Positions 1 to 4,821 of a stretch of DNA of 6,070 bases are shown piece by piece. Position 1 is the first letter of the stretch, and the number at the start of each line of letters is the position of its first letter. Under the pieces are notes generated by a model. The model was not told where the DNA came from, ran no database searches, and was given only the letters and a program-made list of their open reading frames with translations. A program made the translations under genes and the position numbers. The DNA is from Schlegelella_A sp031360885 (GTDB lineage Bacteria; Pseudomonadota; Gammaproteobacteria; Burkholderiales; Burkholderiaceae_C): NCBI GenBank assembly GCA_031360885.1, contig JANMCC010000082.1, forward strand, positions 1-6,070, in the 5' to 3' direction.

Positions 1-1
1 C

Positions 2-604
2 GCCGATCGCGCCACCGAAGAGCGCTGGACGCCGCAGCGCATCGTCCACGACGTGCGCCGGGTGATGCCGGCCGACGGCATCGTCGCCCTCGACAACGGC
101 ATGTACAAGATCTGGTTCGCGCGCAACTACCGCACCCGCGCTGCCAACACCCTGCTGCTCGACAACGCGCTGGCGACGATGGGCGCCGGCCTGCCCTCGG
201 CCATCATGGCGGCGATGCTGTACCCGAAGCGGCGCGTGCTCGCGGTGTGCGGCGACGGCGGCTTCATGATGAACAGCCAGGAGATGGAGACCGCGGTGCG
301 CAGGAAGCTCGACCTCGTGGTGCTGGTGCTCGTCGACAGCGCCTTCGGCATGATCCGCTGGAAGCAGGCGGTCGACGGCTTCGCCGACTTCGGCATGACC
401 TTCGGCAACCCCGACTTCGCGCTCTACGCCGAGGCTTACGGCGCGCACGGCCACCACGTCACCGAGATCGGCGAATTCGCGCCGACCCTGGAGGCGGCAT
501 TCCGCACCGGTGGCGTGCACCTGGTGGCGGTGCCGATCGACTACTCGGAGAACAAGCGGGTGCTCGTCGACGAGCTTCGCGGCCGGGCGCCGGTGAACCC
601 ATGA
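2..604 (+). CDS. Acetolactate synthase-family thiamine-diphosphate enzyme, large subunit (C-terminal part)
   Basis: Only the last 200 codons are in the window; the frame is open to the left edge, so the GTG at 53 is internal and not a start. The fragment is the C-terminal pyrimidine/diphosphate-binding (TPP_enzyme_C) domain. It carries LDNALATMGAGLP, then GDGGFMMNSQEMETAV, whose GDG Asp is a Mg-diphosphate ligand. VDSAFGMIRWKQ follows at the second metal-ligand position, where biosynthetic synthases have NN and catabolic ones V-D-N; here the Asp is kept and the next residue is Ser. Family knowledge: these enzymes condense two pyruvates, or pyruvate and 2-oxobutyrate, to acetohydroxy acids in the cytosol. 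The GMIRWKQ and IDYSEN stretches fit the large-subunit-like branch annotated acetolactate synthase, usually near 550 residues. No small subunit gene follows. Another decarboxylase or ligase of the superfamily is possible, since the substrate-determining N-terminal half is missing. Confidence 0.88.
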   Translation, partial: ADRATEERWTPQRIVHDVRRVMPADGIVALDNGMYKIWFARNYRTRAANTLLLDNALATMGAGLPSAIMAAMLYPKRRVLAVCGDGGFMMNSQEMETAVRRKLDLVVLVLVDSAFGMIRWKQAVDGFADFGMTFGNPDFALYAEAYGAHGHHVTEIGEFAPTLEAAFRTGGVHLVAVPIDYSENKRVLVDELRGRAPVNP

Positions 605-631
605 CACACGCCGCTCGCCGGCGCAACGCCG

Positions 632-790
632 ATGAAACAGGCACCGCCGGACAAGACCCTTTCGATTCCCGGCCGTGCGCTGCGCGCTCGCCCTCGTCGT
701 CGCCCTCGCTGCCGGCGCCGTATCCACATCGGCAACCGGCACGGCCAGCCGGCCGAGGCGGGTGCGGCCGCGGAGCCCGTGGCTACATGA
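632..790 (+). pseudogene. Possible decayed start of a secreted-protein gene
   Basis: In the gap between two convergent genes, an ATG at 632 opens a 52-codon frame beginning MKQAPPDKTLSIPGR that then turns into an Arg-rich, unlikely protein. In the next frame (from 675) the same DNA reads RCALALVVALAAGAVSTSAT, which has the hydrophobic core and small-residue end of a signal peptide. A +1 shift near 672-677 would join a charged N-region to this core. The frame then runs antisense into the neighbouring peptidase gene, so nothing of a mature protein remains. There is no clear ribosome binding site before 632. Ala/Val-rich frames arise by chance in GC-rich DNA, so this is a weak call. The rest of the gap (605-782) shows only short GC hairpins, such as CGGCG-CAA-CGCCG at 619-631, without a T run. 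Confidence 0.2.
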
Positions 791-1940
791 TCTCCCGAAC
801 GAGCCTCTCGATCTCCTTGTTGCTTGCGGCAAGGGCCTTCAGCGACTTGTCGTCGCCGGCGAAGTAGGCCGCGGCGAGCAGCTTCTCGCCCACGGCGGCG
901 GCGATCTTCCCGCCGGCCTCGCCGTACCACCCCTTCTTGCCACTCTCGTTCTTGAAGTAGTTGGTGTACTTGAAGTAGTCGTCGGCCCGATCCGCGTACT
1001 TGGAGTTCCACACCTTCTTGGTGAAGTACTCAGTCACGCACTCGTCGAACTTCCACGAGAGCGCCTGGTCGGTCTTGAAGTAGAGGTCGTTGACGAAGCC
1101 TTTCGACGAAGCGTGGTGCGACTCGTGCAGCATCACGGCGTTGATCGCGTCGTAGTCGGGCTCGGTGCCGTTCCCGCCCATCTTCGGGTTGGCGTACTCC
1201 TCGGCATTGACGTAGACCGTCCGCTTCGGATCCTTGCCCGGAACGATGGTCACCATGGCCGGTGCCATGTCGAGGGCCATCTGCCTGTGGTCGCCGTTCT
1301 TGGCCGGGTTGAAAGGGCCGTCCTCCTTCTCGTCCCAGACCTGCGCCTTGACATAGGCGGAGCCGATGCCCACCTTGTCGAGCACGGCGACGCTGATGCC
1401 GTCCATCGTCGTCGGCAGCTGGCCGTCGAACAGCTCGCTGTGCACGTCGAGCATCTCGCGGAACAGCTCCTCGGTGACGATCTTCTCGGCCTTCCAGGTC
1501 GGCGGGATGTCGCGGCGCAAGGGGGTGGAAGGGGTCGGGTAGGGCACCTTCAGCTTCGGCTTGGCCTTCACCGGCGGCTCGACCTTCGGCGCCTCCCCCT
1601 TGGGCGCTTCGCCCTTGGGCTGCACCTTGCCGCCCTTGGGCCGCTGCGCCACCTCCATGTTCTCGATCAGCCGTTCCAGCGGCGCCAGCGCGTTCACGAG
1701 CGGGTCGGCGTGCGAGCGCGCGAGCTGGCTGGTCGTCCTGACCTGGAAGGTGGTGAACAGCGCCTTGCGGGCGCTGTCGCGCACCTCGATCAGGTCGGCG
1801 AGGTCGTCGCTGTCGTTGCAGCCCTGCACGTGGCCGAGGTGGATGTCGAGCAGGGCGACGGCGTCCTTCTCGTCGGTCATGCCACTGGGCGAGCTGCCGA
1901 TGGCTTCGAGGACTTCGCGGACTTTGGACTTTTCAACCAT
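783..1940 (-). CDS. HExxH zinc metallopeptidase-like protein with Pro/Lys linker
   Basis: A 385-residue protein of unrecognised family. Residues 1-98 are mainly helical and charged. Residues 100-150 are a Pro/Lys/Glu-rich linker with a PKGEA repeat, and about 150-385 form the C-terminal domain. HESHH at 272-276 is a zincin HExxH motif (His272, Glu273, His276). FDECVTEYFT at 298-307 offers Glu300 or Glu304 as third zinc ligand, a gluzincin-like layout. This motif pair is typical of bacterial metallopeptidases, so proteolysis is inferred rather than shown. There is no signal peptide, prodomain or membrane segment, so it stays in the cytoplasm or leaves by a contact-dependent or contractile route. 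The start is preceded by a weak AAAGA about 8 bases upstream. It lies 40 bp downstream of the helical-protein gene on the same strand, so the two are probably co-transcribed. The linker-plus-enzyme layout resembles toxin or effector proteins, but no delivery gene or immunity gene is visible. Confidence 0.85.
   Translation of the reverse strand: MVEKSKVREVLEAIGSSPSGMTDEKDAVALLDIHLGHVQGCNDSDDLADLIEVRDSARKALFTTFQVRTTSQLARSHADPLVNALAPLERLIENMEVAQRPKGGKVQPKGEAPKGEAPKVEPPVKAKPKLKVPYPTPSTPLRRDIPPTWKAEKIVTEELFREMLDVHSELFDGQLPTTMDGISVAVLDKVGIGSAYVKAQVWDEKEDGPFNPAKNGDHRQMALDMAPAMVTIVPGKDPKRTVYVNAEEYANPKMGGNGTEPDYDAINAVMLHESHHASSKGFVNDLYFKTDQALSWKFDECVTEYFTKKVWNSKYADRADDYFKYTNYFKNESGKKGWYGEAGGKIAAAVGEKLLAAAYFAGDDKSLKALAASNKEIERLVREIM
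1588..1617. repeat. 15-bp tandem duplication in the linker of the peptidase gene
   Basis: Two adjacent 15-base units, GGCGCCTCCCCCTTG and GGCGCTTCGCCCTTG, differ at two positions. On the minus strand each encodes one PKGEA-type repeat of the Pro/Lys-rich linker. Related CCCTTGGGC stretches continue to about 1640. The repeat preserves frame and probably allows linker length to vary between strains. Confidence 0.7.
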
Positions 1941-1980
1941 GGCGGGTGTCTTTCGAATCGGTGTGTCTGGTGGGCGGAGA

Positions 1981-3438
1981 TCAGGCCATCAGGCTGCGCA
2001 TGCGCTCCAGCGGAATCAGCAGCGGCGTGCGCACGTCGGAGGCGAGCTCGCAGACGTCGTTGACCACGTCGTCGGAGCTCAGCCACTTGCGCAGCTCGTT
2101 CACCTGCTGCAGCGTCGCCGGCTCGGCGGTGATGTTCTTCATCACGGCCTGGATCTCGAGAATCGCCCGGGTGGCGCTGGCGTGCTTGGAGGCGGCGATC
2201 TTGCCGGCCACGTCCTTCAGCGAGGCTACGGCCTTGGCGCGGCGGACCTTCCAGTCGTCCATCGCCTTGGCCAGCTCGGCCTTCTTCGCTTCGGCGTCGT
2301 TGCCGCCGGTCTTCGCGGCCGGGGTCGCGGACTCCTCCTCCGACTCGCCCTCCTCGCCCTCGAGCGCCTCGCCCAGGCCGCCCTCTTCCAGCAGGGCCTC
2401 GATCTCGTCGAGCTCGCCGAGCGCGGCGTCGTACTTGCTCGCCTTGGCGTTCTGCGCGCTGCTCGCCATCAGCGCCTTGATCTTCGCGCCCACCGGCTGG
2501 GCCATCGCCTTCCTGATCGCCTCGGCCAGCGCGCCGAGCCGCTCCTGGTACTCCTGCGCGGCGTCTTCGGCCGAGAGCGCATCGTCCTCGCCGAGCTTCA
2601 GCATGTCGTCGGAGAGGTCCTCGCCTTCGGTCTCCTCGGCCACCACGCCGGCGGCATTGCGCAGGCGCATCTTCAGGTTCAGCTTGAAGGTCTTCTTCAG
2701 CCAGATCTGCAGCTTCTTGACGACGCTGCCGCTCAGCTTGTCGCTCACGAAGGTGAGCGAGTTCTTTTCCCAGAGGAGAAAGGCCTCGGGGTACCTGAGC
2801 GTCTTGTAGGGCGCCTCGCCCGGGCACATGGCGATCAGCTGCTTCACCTGCGAGGGGCCGACGGCCACGCCCATCATGAGGGTCGTGCTGAGCTTGCCCT
2901 GCACCACGAGAAAGCGCATGGGCCGCCCGGGCGCGCCCGCCGGCTTGGGCTTTCTCAGCAGGGCAATGCTGGCGAGGAGCTTGTTGCGCACGAGCTTGGC
3001 CGCCTTGGCGCTCGCGCCGGCGCCGCCAGGCGCGGCGGTGGCCTTGGGCTTCTGCGCGGCCGCCGTGGCCGCGGCCTTGGCGGCGGCCGACTTGCGCGTG
3101 GCGACGTAGGTGTCGATGTCGCCGCGGTACTCCTTGGCGGCCTTGTCGATCGCCGTCACCGCCGTCAGCGGCTCCTTCGGGAAGGCCTTGTCCTTCTTCG
3201 CCTCGGTCTCGAACTTGGTGAGCGCGGCGACCACGGTCTGCAGCTGCGCGAGCACGGCCTTGACGTTGTCGGCCGTGAAGTCCTTGCCGTCCCAGTCGAC
3301 GCTTCCGTGCAGCCGGGTCAGCGTCTTCAGCTCGTCCGCGAGCTTGTTGGGCGGCGCCTTGGCGGCCTTCGCCAGCGCGGCCTTCTGCTTTTCCCAGAAC
3401 GCGGCGCCCAACGCCATCGGAATGTCGACCTGCGCCAT
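1981..3438 (-). CDS. Large helical protein with central alpha/beta-like domain, unknown function
   Basis: A 485-residue hypothetical protein. Residues 1-112 are helical. Residues 115-150 are Ala/Lys-rich and low in complexity. Residues 173-275 alternate hydrophobic strands and helices (MRFLVVQGKLSTTLMMGVAV, then SLTFVSDKLSGSVVKKLQIW) and look like a compact alpha/beta domain ending in an acidic tail. Residues 285-355 are helical, 350-372 a Glu/Ser-rich linker, and 385-485 another helical segment. Two helical stretches, KYDAALGELDEIEALL and the one around DDWKVRRAKAVASLKDV, recall the repeated units of long helical hypothetical proteins found beside peptidases or toxin-like genes. That comparison is from memory and uncertain. 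There is no signal peptide or membrane span and only two cysteines (205, 463), so it is probably soluble. The start has a GGGGAG Shine-Dalgarno sequence, making ATG at 3438 convincing. It is the first gene of the pair with the HExxH protein and may be its partner, carrier or regulator. Confidence 0.85.
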   Translation of the reverse strand: MAQVDIPMALGAAFWEKQKAALAKAAKAPPNKLADELKTLTRLHGSVDWDGKDFTADNVKAVLAQLQTVVAALTKFETEAKKDKAFPKEPLTAVTAIDKAAKEYRGDIDTYVATRKSAAAKAAATAAAQKPKATAAPGGAGASAKAAKLVRNKLLASIALLRKPKPAGAPGRPMRFLVVQGKLSTTLMMGVAVGPSQVKQLIAMCPGEAPYKTLRYPEAFLLWEKNSLTFVSDKLSGSVVKKLQIWLKKTFKLNLKMRLRNAAGVVAEETEGEDLSDDMLKLGEDDALSAEDAAQEYQERLGALAEAIRKAMAQPVGAKIKALMASSAQNAKASKYDAALGELDEIEALLEEGGLGEALEGEEGESEEESATPAAKTGGNDAEAKKAELAKAMDDWKVRRAKAVASLKDVAGKIAASKHASATRAILEIQAVMKNITAEPATLQQVNELRKWLSSDDVVNDVCELASDVRTPLLIPLERMRSLMA

Positions 3439-3441
3439 GCT

Positions 3442-3447
3442 CTCCCC
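3442..3447 (-). promoter_or_regulatory. Ribosome binding site of the helical-protein gene
   Basis: On the minus strand GGGGAG sits 3 bases before the ATG at 3438. It is the clearest Shine-Dalgarno sequence in the window and supports this start. Confidence 0.6.
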
Positions 3448-3469
3448 GACTGCTTTGAATGGAGGCCGC

Positions 3470-3498
3470 AGGTTAGGGACGCCTCATGACCGCGTCAA
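3470..3498 (-). promoter_or_regulatory. Candidate sigma-70 promoter of the two-gene unit
   Basis: On the minus strand TTGACG (3493-3498) matches the -35 consensus at five of six bases. It is followed after exactly 17 bases by TAACCT (3470-3475), a poor -10. Transcription would begin around 3463, some 25 bases before the ATG of the helical-protein gene. Position and spacing are good, but the weak -10 suggests low or activated expression. Confidence 0.4.
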
Positions 3499-3511
3499 TG
3501 CGTTGCGTCCC
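3476..3511. promoter_or_regulatory. Inverted repeat straddling the -35 box
   Basis: GGGACGC at 3476-3482 and GCGTCCC at 3505-3511 are perfect 7-bp inverted arms, 29 bp apart centre to centre (about three helical turns). One arm fills the spacer next to the -10 and the other lies just upstream of the -35. This layout would suit a repressor binding two half-sites, but chance is possible at this GC content. Confidence 0.3.
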
Positions 3512-3531
3512 GAGTTCGTGTGAACGATCAC

Positions 3532-3546
3532 GCGGGGCAGACCCGC
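3532..3546. other. Small GC hairpin in the 3439-3688 intergenic stretch
   Basis: GCGGG (3532-3536) and CCCGC (3542-3546) can form a 5-bp stem with a 5-base loop between the cyclase gene and the two-gene unit. No T run follows on either strand, so an intrinsic terminator is not supported. Apart from this, the promoter candidate and the inverted repeat, I see no convincing gene in 3439-3688. Confidence 0.2.
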
Positions 3547-3688
3547 CCGCTCTAGGGTCGCTGCGTCTGCGCCTGCCGCTTCACCCGCTCTTCGGCCGCG
3601 TCTGCACAGGCGGCGCAGCTCAGGGGCCGGCGGGGTGAGGCGTGAGCAGGAGGCCGCACGGTAGCTTGCGGATCACCACAGGCGAAAT

Positions 3689-4381
3689 TCAACCACGTCC
3701 GGCGTGCCCTTCGGCCTGCGTGGCGACGCAGTTGCGCCCGGTGCGCTTGGTGCGGTAGAGGCAGGTGTCGGCGCGCAGGATCAGGTCGATCGCGCGGTCG
3801 CCGTCCTTGAGCGTGGCCACGCCGAAGCTGCAGGTCAGGGCGCCGGCCGGGCCGAAGTCGGCATGGACGATGGCCAGGCGAAGCTTCTCCGCCATCTGCA
3901 CCGCGCACGCCAGGTCGAGGTGCGGCGCGAGGATCATGAACTCCTCGCCGCCCCAGCGGCAGAGCGCATCGGTGGCGCGCATGCGCGCGCTCAGCACCCG
4001 CGCCACGTCGACCAGCGCCCGGTCGCCCATGAGGTGGCCGTGCTCGTCGTTGACGCGCTTGAAGTGGTCGATGTCGACCATGATCAGCGCCAGCGGCGTG
4101 GCGTAGCGAACGCTGCGCGCGATCTCGGCCGCGCACAGCTCGTTGAACTTGCGCCGGTTGAAGAGGCCGGTGAGGGCGTCGAGGTGCGCGTCGTGCGCGA
4201 GCGCGCAGGCGAGCTCGTGGCACTCGCGCTGCTTTTCGGCGAGCAGGGTGCGGGTCAGCTCGAGCTGGCGCGTCGCCTCTTCCAGGCGCTCGGCCATCGA
4301 CGCCGCTTCGGCCGTGGTCGAAGGCAGCTGGTCGAGCGCACGCTTGCGCTCGTTCGGCACCAGGCTCAGCATCGTTGGCAT
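3689..4381 (-). CDS. Diguanylate cyclase (GGDEF domain), soluble
   Basis: A 230-residue protein that makes cyclic di-GMP from two GTP. The GGDEF domain begins at HLDALTGLFNRR (66-77). The metal-binding segment is MVDIDHFKRVND (101-112, with Asp103), and the active-site signature is GGEEF at 144-148. The inhibitory site RATD (135-138) lies exactly five residues before GGEEF, so feedback inhibition by c-di-GMP is expected. All key residues are present, so it should be active. Residues 28-62 form a charged helix like the signalling coiled coils that precede GGDEF domains. There is no PAS, GAF, REC or membrane domain, so its input is either a partner protein or control of its expression. The start at 4381 has only a weak upstream match; Met4 is an alternative start. 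It reads alone on the minus strand behind a possible activator-type promoter with a 24-bp palindrome, and is separated by about 250 bp from the next gene. Confidence 0.95.
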   Translation of the reverse strand: MPTMLSLVPNERKRALDQLPSTTAEAASMAERLEEATRQLELTRTLLAEKQRECHELACALAHDAHLDALTGLFNRRKFNELCAAEIARSVRYATPLALIMVDIDHFKRVNDEHGHLMGDRALVDVARVLSARMRATDALCRWGGEEFMILAPHLDLACAVQMAEKLRLAIVHADFGPAGALTCSFGVATLKDGDRAIDLILRADTCLYRTKRTGRNCVATQAEGHAGRG

Positions 4382-4401
4382 CTCATCGCTCGCATGGCGA
4401 A

Positions 4402-4407
4402 AACATA
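4402..4407 (-). promoter_or_regulatory. Candidate -10 element of the diguanylate cyclase promoter
   Basis: On the minus strand TATGTT matches TATAAT at four positions, and no -35 hexamer is visible 17 bases upstream. The start point would be near 4395, placing the centre of the upstream palindrome at about -43, typical of activator-dependent promoters. Inference only. Confidence 0.3.
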
Positions 4408-4426
4408 CGCCGGCGACCCCGGCGCG

Positions 4427-4450
4427 CCCCTACTGCACATGCAGTAGGGG
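4427..4450. promoter_or_regulatory. 24-bp palindrome, probable operator
   Basis: CCCCTACTGCA (4427-4437) and TGCAGTAGGGG (4440-4450) are perfect 11-bp inverted arms separated by CA. Symmetry stops sharply at both ends. The short spacer favours a dimeric DNA-binding protein over an RNA hairpin, and there is no T run. It lies 46 bases upstream of the cyclase start, ahead of the candidate -10. The size and symmetry suit a LuxR-type or other helix-turn-helix dimer. The regulator is unknown, and the adjacent truncated LuxR-type gene is one candidate for its former owner. Confidence 0.65.
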
Positions 4451-4476
4451 GCTGGTTCCCCTCCTGGCCGTGATGC

Positions 4477-4500
4477 GCCGCACGAAGGGGACGGTGCGGC
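4477..4500. other. Inverted repeat between the cyclase gene and the regulator remnant
   Basis: GCCGCAC (4477-4483) and GTGCGGC (4494-4500) form a 7-bp GC-rich stem with a 10-base loop. It sits about 70 bases past the stop of the LuxR-type remnant on the minus strand, where a terminator would be expected. No T run follows, so this could be a factor-assisted terminator or chance. Confidence 0.25.
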
Positions 4501-4570
4501 AAACCGATTGTGCGCTTCCGCTACGCCCCGTCGCGTTGCAGGCCCCCCGCCGGAGACACTGCAGCGACCG

Positions 4571-4708
4571 TCACGTCGGGTCGTACAGCCCGAGCTTAAC
4601 GGAGTAGGCGGTGATCTCGGCGGCGTTGCGCAGGCCGAGCTTTTCCATCAGTCGCTGGCGGTGGGTGCGCACGGTGAGCGCGCTGATGTCCATCAGGCCG
4701 GCGGCAGC
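4571..4708 (-). pseudogene. LuxR/NarL-type regulator, C-terminal remnant
   Basis: The minus strand encodes 45 codons ending in TGA at 4571-4573. They read through ISALTVRTHRQRLMEKLGL and RNAAEITAYSVKLGL. This is the second half of a LuxR/FixJ-type helix-turn-helix: the recognition helix with the conserved T-V-x-T-H, then the K-L-x-x-R-N-A-A-E turn and the last helix. The receiver or sensor domain and the first DNA-binding helix are missing, and no start lies in frame with a plausible N-terminus. At about 4706 similarity to the family stops and the DNA becomes the end of an acyl-CoA synthetase gene on the other strand. The remaining frame has no stop or shift, so the loss looks like one clean deletion rather than slow decay. 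The product would not fold as a regulator, and no promoter is attached to it. Confidence 0.8.
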
Positions 4709-4821
4709 GCCTGGCCGGCTTCAAGTGCCCGCGCAGTGTCGACTTCGACGCCGCGCTGCCCAGGCAGCCGACGGGCAAGCTCTACAAGCAGCTGGTGCGG
4801 GCGCGCTACTGGTTGCCGTAA
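4705..4821 (+). pseudogene. Acyl-CoA synthetase (AMP-binding enzyme), C-terminal remnant
   Basis: The plus strand reads RLAGFKCPRSVDFDAALPRQ, then PTGKLYKQLVRARYWLP and a stop at 4819-4821. This is the C-terminal tail of the AMP-forming acyl-CoA synthetase/ligase superfamily. The KCPR segment and the PTGK motif, whose Lys catalyses adenylation, are both present. Roughly the last 37 codons of a family usually near 500-550 residues remain; the whole N-terminal AMP-binding domain is absent. Homology begins at about 4705, exactly where the LuxR-type remnant on the other strand ends. Its last 16 bp overlap the 3' end of the convergent alkB gene. The enzyme would have activated a fatty or other carboxylic acid with CoA, which suits a neighbour of an alkane hydroxylase, but the substrate cannot be read from this tail. 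Confidence 0.8.

Noticed and set aside
736..752. CCGGC-N7-GCCGG hairpin as terminator of the peptidase gene
   Set aside because: A 5-bp stem without a T run is expected by chance at this base composition, so no terminator is called.
675..2063. Long plus-strand open frame of 462 codons
   Set aside because: It lies antisense to the HExxH peptidase gene, and apart from its first 30 codons its product is Leu/Val/Arg/His-rich low-complexity sequence typical of mirror frames in GC-rich DNA.
1561..3489. Plus-strand open frame of 642 codons
   Set aside because: It is antisense to the helical-protein gene, has no domain or motif and is biased to Arg, Leu and Gly. The minus-strand frame has a good ribosome binding site and sensible protein composition.
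3552..4223. Minus-strand frame of 223 codons with a CAAC near its end
   Set aside because: Most of it is an Arg/Pro-rich shadow of the diguanylate cyclase in another frame; the last 45 codons alone give no recognisable protein and no start.
4593..4708. LuxR-type sequence as an intact short DNA-binding protein
   Set aside because: It lacks the first helices of the helix-turn-helix domain and any plausible start, and is joined directly to an unrelated gene end; a remnant is the better reading.
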